Assembly: GCA_015179045.1 (NCBI GenBank)
Contig: WHUZ01000008.1
Coordinates: 620,001-684,000, forward strand
From: Kalaharituber pfeilii
Taxonomy: Eukaryota; Ascomycota; Pezizomycetes; Pezizales; Pezizaceae
Direction: 5' to 3'
DNA length: 64,000 nucleotides
Every line of letters begins with the position of its first letter. Positions within the stretch are counted from its first letter, which is position 1. Below, piece by piece: positions 41,576 to 50,436 of this stretch. The notes below the pieces were generated by a model. It had not been told where the DNA came from. It searched no databases and was given only the letters and a program-made list of their open reading frames with translations. A program made the position numbers and the translations under genes.

Positions 41576-42146
41576 CAATGAATCCGACAGGCCGTGATCT
41601 GCATTGGACTGAAACCGCCTGGACCGGCCTGATCCACATGAATCAGGCCAACCAGGCCAGTCCAGGCCAATCAGGCCGGTCCAGGCCAATCAGGCCGGTT
41701 CAGGCCAATCAGGCCGGTCCAGGCCAATCAGGCCGGTCCAGGCCAATCAGGCCGGTCCAGGCCAATCAGGCCGGTTCAGGCCAATCAGGCCGGTCCAGGC
41801 CAATCAGGCCGGTCCAGGCCAATCAGGCCGGTCCAGGCCAATCAGGCCGGTTCAGGCCAATCAGGCCGGTCCAGGCCAATCAGGCCGGTCCAGGCCAATC
41901 AGGCCGGTCCAGGCCAATCAGGCCGGTTCAGGCCATTCAGGCCGGTTCAGGCCAATTAAAATCTAATTCACCTGGGTTAAATTCCAAAATCGCTTGAATT
42001 TACGTAAATGGCCTGGTCGGCCTGGACTGGCCTGAATGGCCTGAACCGGCCTGATTGTTCAGGCCAGGCCAGGCCCAGAATTTCACGGTCCAGGCCAGTC
42101 CAGGCCTCCGGTTGGCCTGGCCTGGCCTGGCCTGTTGGATTCATTG
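41576..42146. mobile_element. hAT-like non-autonomous foldback element, 571 bp
   Basis: An 18-bp terminal inverted repeat CAATGAATCC(G/A)ACAGGCC at both ends, with one mismatch. It is flanked by a perfect 8-bp direct repeat GCTAAGAA at 41568-41575 and 42147-42154. An 8-bp TSD with short TIRs is characteristic of the hAT superfamily. The left two thirds hold a 19-bp minisatellite rich in CAGGCC. The right 130 bp carry the same motifs inverted (GGCCTG), so the element can fold. No transposase. Confidence 0.88.
41640..41955. repeat. 19-bp minisatellite within the hAT-like element
   Basis: About 16 tandem copies of CCAATCAGGCCGGTYCAGG. The copies differ mainly at one C/T position, in a pattern that repeats every three to four units. 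The open frame through it (RPIRPVQANQAG-type repeats) is a by-product. Confidence 0.92.
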
Positions 42147-42179
42147 GCTAAGAATGGCTTAGTATAACGGGGGTGCTTC

Positions 42180-42694
42180 GTCACGGCCGATTATGTGAAT
42201 AAAAAACTTATAATATATTCTTATACAGAAATAACTTTAAGCGGGAGTGTTACAGCTTTCACTGATAATGGTTCTTCTGTCGGGGCGGGCCATCCAGCTC
42301 AAGTTAAATACTCTTACTGGATCCCATCCTAAGTGCCCTTTCTGACAGTGGCTTTCTACGGAGGCTGAGGCCTTGTTCCAATCTACTGGATACACGGTCC
42401 GGTCCGTTACCTATCAGGTTTCAGACTTATCAGCTCCTCCTAGCACTAAACCTAGCCTAGTTATCTCTTCTAGAGATAACGGAGTAGCATTTCTAATTAG
42501 GGCCCTGTGGCGGCTTACTCTGCCAAGCCGTAGGTGACTGACAGCGTCCTGTCCTGATCAACCCTACGCTTCCTGCTTAGTGCTTACTATTATTTCCTAA
42601 TGGTGTTACACTACTAACGGAGCGACCGTTCTAGTAATGACTACCTCATTAGGAGATCATAGACTCTCTATCGACTATGTCAACCTCCGTGACA
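42180..42694 (-). repeat. Probable 3' LTR of the split Gypsy
   Basis: On the minus strand a purine-rich GGAAGGGAGTAA directly precedes TGTCACGG at 42694. The far end at about 42180 reads CCGTGACG, so the ends form an 8-bp inverted repeat expected of LTR termini (the final A is mutated or the border is off by a base). The 5' LTR is missing, so identity could not be checked. Confidence 0.55.
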
Positions 42695-42705
42695 TTACTC
42701 CCTTC

Positions 42706-43438
42706 CTAGTTTCTTGTCCTCAAGATCTTAACCCGGAAATCCCTATCTGCCTGCGGATGTCTGTTATGAAACTCCTTCAAAATTTCCTCACTTGTTCCAG
42801 CCAAGTTCTTATAACCTTCCCATGTTGCTTCCTCATCTGGGTATCCTTCCCACAATACTAAATACTCTACCGGGTGCCCACGCTTCCTCTTATTTTTTCT
42901 GCTTTCAACGATATCCCGAACTACCCAATTGACTTCATCCTCGATTTCTTCTGGGGGGGGTGGAGGGATATGTCGAGTTGAATCTAGACTTTGCCGATAG
43001 GGTTCCAATAAGCTCACATGGAAAACCGGGTGTACTTTCATAGTTGAGGGTAACTCTAGTTTATATGCTCGAGTTCCTATTGCTTTGGTAATTTTGAAAG
43101 GTCCGGCTTTTCGGTGGTCGAGTTTCTTAGAAGGTCGGTGGGATTGCATGTTCTGCTTGCTAACCATGACGAGATCTCCTACTTTGAGGCTTGGTTGTTC
43201 AAGTCTTTTAGTATTAGACCATCGAGTCATCTTGATTCTAGCTTTTAGAATGTTCTCCCTAAGTCGTTTCCAGGTTCCTTCCCAGACTTTCTCTAGAAGT
43301 TCGCTGGCAGGGTTCTGGAATTCGACCTTCCTTAATGGTTCCCAGGACTGGCGAGGTTCAAACCCAAAGTTGGCTTCGAAAGGGGACATGCCTGTTGTTT
43401 CAGAGGAGGAGGAGTTATACGCAAACTCTGCCATAGGC
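42706..43438 (-). pseudogene. pol: Split Gypsy Pol, C-terminal part: integrase end and chromodomain
   Basis: Continues the integrase frame from the other side of LINE-A: MAEFAYNSSSSETTGMSPFE, KVGDLVMVSKQNMQ, SRKLDHRKAGPF-type GPY/F region, VHPVFHVSLLEPY, then the chromodomain (EVNWVVRDIVESRK, EYLVLWEGYPDEEATWE). The stop is at 42706. Joining 50437 to 43438 through the 12-bp target site gives LLPMAEFAYN, the normal integrase sequence, so the two halves were one gene. Confidence 0.92.
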
Positions 43439-43880
43439 CACACACCTCTACAACCTCCTCGGGCCACGTCCAAGATCACGTGACCGAGCCCGTATCTCGA
43501 CCCACAGGACAGCTAGCGACAAGCGGACAACGACAGACGACGTCCCTCGGCCCGAAGGTCGCGGGGACCTCTAAATATCTACCAAAAACGAACATTTAGA
43601 CACCTTCCCCAAAGAAACAGCCATCAACGCTCTGGGAACGCCCCCCAGAACCTCCACCAACCCACCAACCCACCTTCAGCTCGTACAGTCGACTCGACGG
43701 CGGGGGCACCCCGAGACCCCATCAGCGGCCTCCCCACCACTACGAAAATACGCAACCCAGATAAGGACAGTATTTGCCACCCACTATTCGCCACTCACAT
43801 CCACTAGCTACACACACCCCTTGCCACCCAAACGCCACCCAACATACTAAGACCAATAGCGTACAACCCACCAGCCACCG

Positions 43881-46800
43881 ATGGCTCCAACCACGAGAGC
43901 CACAAGAGGCCGAACCAACAGCCGGGCCGACCCTCTTCGGCAAGCCAAAAGCGCCACACGGACGGCAAAGCGCCGCCCAAGGGTAAATAACATAGAGTTT
44001 TATATGGTGAAGGACTGGAAGGCGCATGAAGACATGACATTTATCGCCGAAGACCAGCAATGGACCCTTCATAAGTTTGCTGACATTATCCAACACACCA
44101 GAAAGGGAGAACCGGAAAAGGCAGAAAGAATGGAAAATGCAACCACCCTAGCGGTGGGGCGAGGCGTATTCGCAGACGAGGAGGACATTGAGGTCCCTGT
44201 TAGGACAATAACTATCGACGACATACAGGCAGGCAGGGTTCTGACCCAGCAAATAATTGAGTTCATCGAAAGAAGCAAGGCCATGGACTCCCGCCCACCC
44301 GAAGACCAGATGGAGGAGACAATTGTAGTAAAGCCACCCGCCCCTAATACCTACGACAAGATGGAAGAAATGATCATGGTGAGACCACCAGAATTAAGAA
44401 CTACGATTCCGGCGACATATGACAATGAGTCAGAGGTCCCGGATTCACAGGAGGAACCTGCATCCACAAGCAAGACCACGTCCCTCCCCCTATACAAGGA
44501 CCCAGACTTTAGTGACAATGAAGGGTACACCCCGGTGCCTCACGCCGGAGCACACATGCCCATTAAAGATGATGACACACAAAGCGAGTCATCAGACGAC
44601 ACAGTAATATATATACCGGCAACTCCCAGCACTCGGCCACCAACTCCGGACAGACCCCGAACCCCGGACATGGATGAGAGTGCCTATGAGGAGCAATTCA
44701 TGCTGGATACAGCAATAGCCGCAGCGAGGCAGGCACGCTCCTGGGAAACCAAGATGACTCAGGGCCGTATGAAACAAGAGACTGCCAGATATATGGGAGC
44801 TTCAGCAGCAGAAGCCCTACGGGGACTAGAGAAACGATTCGGACTGGGCAGGTGGGAAAGAGAAGTGGATAATGACCTTAAAAGATGGACGAGGGATATG
44901 GCTGATAAATACTGGGCCTGGAGGAGCGAGCAAGCAGCAGGAACGGATGGCATCCATACTGACATAAGCCGGGAACTAGAAGAGGCACAACAGGACCTAA
45001 AACAGCACACGAGAGTGTGCTTAGAAACACACCACGAGGGCATTCGCCACTTCATGCTCAACCAGATGGCAGTCGAAAGAAAGAAAATCAAGGACGAAAT
45101 ACTATACGAGATATTCAACCGAGACACCCTCAGAGAGCGGGACGACAGTTGGGTGAGGATTATCCTAGACGCCTTACAATACCACAGCAATATCTTGGAT
45201 GACCTAAGAAGAAGACTCGGGGTAGTCACGCCAGGCAGAATCGAAATGGAACCAGAACTCACACTGACACATACAACAAACTGGAATCACCTTACCTCAG
45301 GAGCAAACACGCCCGAATTGACAGCAACGGCCACACCCTTGGAGACAAAGACGCCTACATTAATTGACCTCAGCACGCCTAGCGCATCACCCATGCCAAA
45401 TAACAAACTAACTACTGAAGAGGGAGGGGACCAAATGGACAGAACTTATACAAACGTGAAACTTGAGGATAGCAGGCACGCGGTCAGGCTCAAGACAATA
45501 CCATCGCCCCTCACAGGAATGATACGAAGGCCGGTAGGAAAGAGAAGCTCCTCGGTACCTGCCCGGAAGACTACAGAAGAAGGAGGAGATAGTATGGATT
45601 ATGACCTCACCAATACGAACCTCAAAGACAGCAAGCACGCAATCGAAATTGACAGAGACATAGCCATGCGAGACAACACAGACATGTCGAGTACCATACA
45701 CATGTCCAACAGCATACCAACAAACTCAAGCCCGGCGCAAGAACCTGTGATAAAGTCTACAACTACAGTACAGCTTCCTAAGACATCACGAGGTGGATCC
45801 AAGCCCCAAGGAGATGGACGAAAGGGAGCAGCTACCAATAGAACAGCTAGAAATAATACTAACAAAACAGCCACCAGTGAGGGTGCTCCTACCACTGAGA
45901 AACTGGATAACAAGAAGGGGGCCGAGACGAGAGGCACAAGTAGTACTCCCAACATACCGACACATAAAGGAGAGAAAAGCAAGGAGAGGACACCAGAGAA
46001 TGAGACAAAACCCTTCCAATCCACTGAGAAAAGGAAATCATATGCTACGGCAGTAAAAGAAGCCAAACTCACAAGAGAAGACAAACCCCAAGCAGGAACC
46101 CCAACTCAGAGACAAGAGGAAAAGCGGACACTACTCAAGGGGCCAGCACAGAAGGGTGAGGAAGAAGTAATACCCAAGGAGAAACTGTGGCAGGCGAGAG
46201 TCTTTGGGGCGCAAAACTGGCAGAGTATTAGTGAGGATCCAAGATCACACTCAGTGTTCGAGCACAAAAAGGCCATGAGAGACAGGATCAATCGAAACCT
46301 AGGAACGGAAGCAGAGTACCAAGTGAGATTCGTTGCCCTGGACCCAGAATACCCCCACGAAAGAATCTTAATCATGGCAGATACTCAGTATAAGAAAGGA
46401 CTTAGGTCTCTAGGCCCCCTAGAGAAAGCAACATGCAATGGACACCAACATCTAAAAGTCGACTGGGATCACAGAATGGTTGAGCTAGTAACTTTTAACA
46501 TAGGAACCAATGAGGCTCCGAGCAGGGTGGAGAGAGAATTGAGAGCTGACAATCCAGGAGTATTGGCCAATAGATCCGTACGCAGATTAACTAACAAACA
46601 GGTCCCAACACAAGGAAACAAGGCACTATCCATTTTTGTGACTGATGGAGTAGTCGAGACCCTAAAATCAGGTTTACTCTTCAGAGGTGATAGAATAAAG
46701 CTATACCTAAGACAGGATCTAGGAAAGGAGACCTCGAATAAAGCCAGAAGATATAGGTACACTGCTCCAGATGGATACTGCCGACATTTCGTAGTGGGAC

Positions 46801-47030
46801 AGGTAATCGAGTGGCTCCCCAGACAACGCAACCTTCCAGAACATCTGAAGAGCTCACCAGCAAGGCGAGACTACGAAGACCCAGTCGACCTCAATGAAAC
46901 TCCATTTGCAAAGTCATGCCAGGCTTGTCGAAAGAAAGGCGGACACGAGGAAGGATGTGAACGAGCGAGAGCAGCACAGGAGAAAGCGACCCCATATAGG
47001 GCACCAGGGTATCGACAAATAAGACTATGA
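43881..47030 (+). CDS. LINE-A ORF1 (Gag-like RNA-binding protein)
   Basis: 1049 residues, long for a LINE ORF1. The N-terminal 600 residues are polar and probably disordered, with acidic P-rich stretches (EETIVVKPPAPNTYDKMEE) and a helical region (about 275-450). A block beginning TTEEGGD-MD and ending DS(R/K)HA occurs twice (about residues 511 and 563). The C-terminal part (about 770-960) looks like the RRM-like Gag domain of Tad1-clade ORF1s (LVTFNIGTNEAPSRVEREL, ALSIFVTDGVVETLKSGLLF). It is followed by a cysteine-histidine motif CQACRKKGGHEEGC. Its role in such elements is to coat the RNA. The stop codon overlaps the ORF2 start (ATGA at 47027-47030). Confidence 0.92.
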   Translation: MAPTTRATRGRTNSRADPLRQAKSATRTAKRRPRVNNIEFYMVKDWKAHEDMTFIAEDQQWTLHKFADIIQHTRKGEPEKAERMENATTLAVGRGVFADEEDIEVPVRTITIDDIQAGRVLTQQIIEFIERSKAMDSRPPEDQMEETIVVKPPAPNTYDKMEEMIMVRPPELRTTIPATYDNESEVPDSQEEPASTSKTTSLPLYKDPDFSDNEGYTPVPHAGAHMPIKDDDTQSESSDDTVIYIPATPSTRPPTPDRPRTPDMDESAYEEQFMLDTAIAAARQARSWETKMTQGRMKQETARYMGASAAEALRGLEKRFGLGRWEREVDNDLKRWTRDMADKYWAWRSEQAAGTDGIHTDISRELEEAQQDLKQHTRVCLETHHEGIRHFMLNQMAVERKKIKDEILYEIFNRDTLRERDDSWVRIILDALQYHSNILDDLRRRLGVVTPGRIEMEPELTLTHTTNWNHLTSGANTPELTATATPLETKTPTLIDLSTPSASPMPNNKLTTEEGGDQMDRTYTNVKLEDSRHAVRLKTIPSPLTGMIRRPVGKRSSSVPARKTTEEGGDSMDYDLTNTNLKDSKHAIEIDRDIAMRDNTDMSSTIHMSNSIPTNSSPAQEPVIKSTTTVQLPKTSRGGSKPQGDGRKGAATNRTARNNTNKTATSEGAPTTEKLDNKKGAETRGTSSTPNIPTHKGEKSKERTPENETKPFQSTEKRKSYATAVKEAKLTREDKPQAGTPTQRQEEKRTLLKGPAQKGEEEVIPKEKLWQARVFGAQNWQSISEDPRSHSVFEHKKAMRDRINRNLGTEAEYQVRFVALDPEYPHERILIMADTQYKKGLRSLGPLEKATCNGHQHLKVDWDHRMVELVTFNIGTNEAPSRVERELRADNPGVLANRSVRRLTNKQVPTQGNKALSIFVTDGVVETLKSGLLFRGDRIKLYLRQDLGKETSNKARRYRYTAPDGYCRHFVVGQVIEWLPRQRNLPEHLKSSPARRDYEDPVDLNETPFAKSCQACRKKGGHEEGCERARAAQEKATPYRAPGYRQIRL

Positions 47031-50000
47031 TTAAGGTCGCATACCAGAACGTTGGCAGGTCAATACTGGGGACGGACCTAGCCCTACAGGAAGCAGCAGA
47101 CAAGAAAATAGATATACTTTTTATAGGGGAATGCTGGAGAGCACCAAGGGGAGGAACTACATTTCATCCAAGCTATACGAACGTACATTCTCCTATAAAA
47201 AGCGGAGCAATAACAGCCTACGTAAGGAAGGACAGAATAATGAGCATGAAAATAGACGGCAAAGCCAACCACATCACAGTACAATTAGACGACCGAATGA
47301 TTACTGGAGTGTACTGGAACAGGGACACCGGTATTGGGAAGGGATTGGAAGAGATAGGAGTAACGGATATGATAATAGGGGACTGCAACAGCCATCACTA
47401 TGACTGGTCTCCGAAACAAGATACTAGAGGCATACTACTAAAAGACACCCTCCAAGCACGAGGACTACTCCAACAGATAGATAGAAATACTATCACATGG
47501 ACACGGACAATCAATGGACAGATAAGAACGGCACTCTTGGACCTGGTATTCGCAAGACCCAGGGAATGGAAAACAACAAAGACAACATGGATTTCTGGTA
47601 CAGACCATGTGATGATTATCGGAACATTGGATACCAGAAAGAAGACAGAGGCCAAAACCATTAAAGTAACAGACTGGGACAAATGGGAAGAATTTGTTGA
47701 TAAATATGGCAACAGAAAACTAGCCGAAGGTATTGATGGGTATGAACTACTATGTGAATTAAGCCAAAAGTTTACAAAAGATGCATACATCACCAGACGC
47801 ACGAAACGATGGTTCGACAAGGAGGTAAAAGAGGCACGACAAATGACCAGAACCATTCTAAAGAGCGGGGCTAGCCACACAGAGAAAACAAGAGCGAGAA
47901 GACTACTTAGGGAGATAATAAGAGATAAGAAGAAGGAATACTGGGAAGGCTTCTTAGAAGAGGACAGAATCACCTCACCATGGGATATTTTCAGGCTAGC
48001 AAGAGACCCTTTCCGCCAAAGAGACCTCATGGGGATACCAGGCTCAGACGAGGAGATAGCTAAGGTATTGATTGAGCGCAACTTCATATCACAAGGACAA
48101 GAAACTACGACCACTACTATCAGACCAACAGGACTCACCGTCGAAAAAGATCAAGCCAGGATGATGATAGAAAAGGCACTAACAAAAGCTAAACCAAGAT
48201 CAGCACCGGGACCCGATGGCATACAATATGGCTTACTGAAGCTTCTGAAGGGTACGACTCTATGGACTGCTGTAAGGGAGAGAATTGTAGAATATATAAA
48301 CGGTGACTACGATTTTGCCAGAGGCTTTGAGGTGGTTATGATACTCAAGAAAGGGAAACCCAGAGATCAGGTAGGGAGTTGGAGACCCATAACGCTTCTG
48401 AACACAGTAGCGAAGCTAGGTCAAAAAGTCATCGCAGACCTGCTACAAAGAAAAGACGACCTTTTCAGAGACACTCAGCTTGGAGGAAGACGCCATCGAG
48501 GTGCAGAGGATCTACAGCGACAAGTGCTGAAGGAGACAGAGAAGAGGCTACAGAAGAAAGAATGGGTAGCCCTAGTGGGAGACGATATCAAGTCAGCTTT
48601 TAACTTTCTTCGAAGGGACAAGGTGGTTGCTCGAATAAGACAAACAGACCATAACCTAGCGAGCTTTGTAGAAGCTTTTATGATGCCGACCAACTACAAC
48701 ATGACATGGGATGGCAAAAGGAGAGCTACAGGGAGGATGACAGATGGTACACCGCAAGGATCTCCACTATCCCCGGTACTATTCCTGATAGGTGTAGCAC
48801 CTGTGGCAGAGAAGGTAGACCAACACAACTTCACCAGGTCATATGTCGATGATTTCCACAGTGTAATCTCACATCCGTCACTCCTAAAACTCCGACAAGC
48901 CATAAAGATACACAGGGCAAAAATCACCGAAACAGCAGCAGAGCATGGATTCGAAATTGACCCAAACAAGTCCGAGACACTAATAATTGGGGTAAAAGGC
49001 CCTGACTATAGGCTAACCGGATTGACGGTAGATTGGGAGCTAAAATTTACTCGACATCATAAGAAGAGACTACTTCTCGGGAAGGCAGCATGGGGAGTGG
49101 CATCGAGACTAACTCGCCTCACACCAGGCAAGAAACGACAGATATATACAAGCATCGCACGCACAATCGCCACATGGGGATGCTGGGCATGGCAGGACTA
49201 CTCAAGACAGTCTCCACCAGCAACCAAGATCAAAGACATAGAAAAATGGCAATACACAGTAGCACAGAAGATTACTGCAGCCCCGTGGGGTACCAGGCGA
49301 GACGTAGTCGAAGGAATAGCCAACCTAGAATCAGCCCAAACATTCCTAGAAGGAGAACGCCAGAGGGTAGAAGCCAGGGCCCTACGGTTCCACGATGAGA
49401 TAATCCAAAACAGGGATAATGAGTGCAGGTACCTACGGGGGTCTCTCTCACACAACAACCCCCTACCACTAGCCATCCTACCAGCACTACCTGCGGACGC
49501 AGACAAGCTCGAGTTCGAGAATGCCATAGCCAATGCCGAGGACGAGGGGTGGAACTCCGTCTACACTGACGGGAGCAGGATAGATTACAAGACAGGCCTA
49601 GGCACCTACGCAAAAGACACCTCTACTTCCACATACCTAGGGGAACAGACTACTGTCAATGATGCAGAACTCATTGCCATGAGTGAAGCATTACGCAATC
49701 AAGCTGGGGAACTCCTGATCATAACCGACTCTAAGGTATCGATATCCAAGCTCCTAAAGATCGCCCAGGGAGAGCCCACCCACAAAGGACCGGCAAAACT
49801 GGTTAGAGACGCCTGGAAAGCGAGAACAGACCGAGGTGACTGGGACGTTGCAGTGATGTGGGTCAAGTCCCATATAGGAGTCAAAGGGAACACCGAGGCA
49901 GACACAGCTGCGAAAATAGGCACATGCCTCCCCTACCAAGATGAAACCATAACAGAAGATGGGATACGACAAACCTCGAGACATCAGCGCGCCACAGAGA

Positions 50001-50296
50001 GAAACCGGCTAGGGCTCAGCTACCGTCCCTTGACAAGACTTGGAAGTCGACACATAGCCACACTAGCAGGAATACTGGGCGGCAAGTTACTACGAAAATG
50101 GCAGTACGAAATCGGGAAAGCAGACAGCCCAGAATGTCGATGGTGTGGGGAGGAGGAGGAGACTACTGAACATGTGCTCACTAGGTGCAGGACATGGAAA
50201 CGAAAGTGGCCAGGAGGCATGCAAGACTTGGTCACTCCTCCGAAGAGCAAGGACACAGACCCACTTAGAGACATCTTGGAGTGGGCAGGGGCATAG
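47027..50296 (+). CDS. LINE-A ORF2: endonuclease, reverse transcriptase, RNase H
   Basis: 1089 residues. Residues 1-230 form an APE-type endonuclease (VAYQNVGRS, FIGECWR, IIGDCNSHHYDWSP, GTDHVMI) that nicks the target. The reverse transcriptase spans about 385-700 with SAPGPDGIQYGLLK, SWRPITLLNTVAKLGQKV, GDDIKSAFNF, GTPQGSPLSPVLFLIGVAP and the catalytic YVDD at about 605. RNase H spans about 838-970 with VYTDGSRIDY, VNDAELIAMSEALRN, LLIITDSKVSI and IGVKGNTEADTAAK, so all four acidic residues are present. A zinc motif CRWCGEEEETTEHVLTRC follows at about 1035. The start ATG overlaps the ORF1 stop, pointing to termination-reinitiation. No disruption was seen. Confidence 0.96.
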   Translation: MIKVAYQNVGRSILGTDLALQEAADKKIDILFIGECWRAPRGGTTFHPSYTNVHSPIKSGAITAYVRKDRIMSMKIDGKANHITVQLDDRMITGVYWNRDTGIGKGLEEIGVTDMIIGDCNSHHYDWSPKQDTRGILLKDTLQARGLLQQIDRNTITWTRTINGQIRTALLDLVFARPREWKTTKTTWISGTDHVMIIGTLDTRKKTEAKTIKVTDWDKWEEFVDKYGNRKLAEGIDGYELLCELSQKFTKDAYITRRTKRWFDKEVKEARQMTRTILKSGASHTEKTRARRLLREIIRDKKKEYWEGFLEEDRITSPWDIFRLARDPFRQRDLMGIPGSDEEIAKVLIERNFISQGQETTTTTIRPTGLTVEKDQARMMIEKALTKAKPRSAPGPDGIQYGLLKLLKGTTLWTAVRERIVEYINGDYDFARGFEVVMILKKGKPRDQVGSWRPITLLNTVAKLGQKVIADLLQRKDDLFRDTQLGGRRHRGAEDLQRQVLKETEKRLQKKEWVALVGDDIKSAFNFLRRDKVVARIRQTDHNLASFVEAFMMPTNYNMTWDGKRRATGRMTDGTPQGSPLSPVLFLIGVAPVAEKVDQHNFTRSYVDDFHSVISHPSLLKLRQAIKIHRAKITETAAEHGFEIDPNKSETLIIGVKGPDYRLTGLTVDWELKFTRHHKKRLLLGKAAWGVASRLTRLTPGKKRQIYTSIARTIATWGCWAWQDYSRQSPPATKIKDIEKWQYTVAQKITAAPWGTRRDVVEGIANLESAQTFLEGERQRVEARALRFHDEIIQNRDNECRYLRGSLSHNNPLPLAILPALPADADKLEFENAIANAEDEGWNSVYTDGSRIDYKTGLGTYAKDTSTSTYLGEQTTVNDAELIAMSEALRNQAGELLIITDSKVSISKLLKIAQGEPTHKGPAKLVRDAWKARTDRGDWDVAVMWVKSHIGVKGNTEADTAAKIGTCLPYQDETITEDGIRQTSRHQRATERNRLGLSYRPLTRLGSRHIATLAGILGGKLLRKWQYEIGKADSPECRWCGEEEETTEHVLTRCRTWKRKWPGGMQDLVTPPKSKDTDPLRDILEWAGA

Positions 50297-50363
50297 GAGA
50301 CACACAGGATCTTTTCTTATTCCTTTTCTTCTACCTTCATATGTATCTAATCTCATGTAACTA

Positions 50364-50424
50364 ATCTCGCCATAGCCCCTAGGGCGGCACGCGAGTAATG
50401 ATATAAAAAAAAAAAAAAAAAAAA
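50364..50424 (+). repeat. LINE-A reference 3' tail
   Basis: CTCGC...GCGAG pairs as an outer 5-bp stem and GCCC...GGGC as an inner 4-bp stem around CTA, giving a small hairpin with an internal loop. AGTAATGATAT and poly(A) follow. This block is what recurs alone in the window. Confidence 0.9.
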
Positions 50425-50436
50425 TCTGCCATAGGC

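Larger units (their letters stand above)
43439..50424 (+). mobile_element. Full-length LINE-A (Tad1-like) inserted in a Gypsy
   Basis: About 7.0 kb with a 442-bp 5' UTR, ORF1, ORF2, a 3' UTR of about 70 bp, the hairpin tail (CTCGCCATAGCCCCTAGGGC, GGCACGCGAGTAATGATAT) and poly(A). The TSD TCTGCCATAGGC is at 43427-43438 and 50425-50436. Both ORFs are uninterrupted and the TSD is perfect, so the copy is young and may be active. It is the reference for the LINE-A fragments elsewhere in the window. Confidence 0.96.

Noticed and set aside
41566..41997. 143-codon frame of QANQAGPGQSGRSRPIRPV-type repeats
   Set aside because: By-product of the 19-bp minisatellite inside the hAT-like element.
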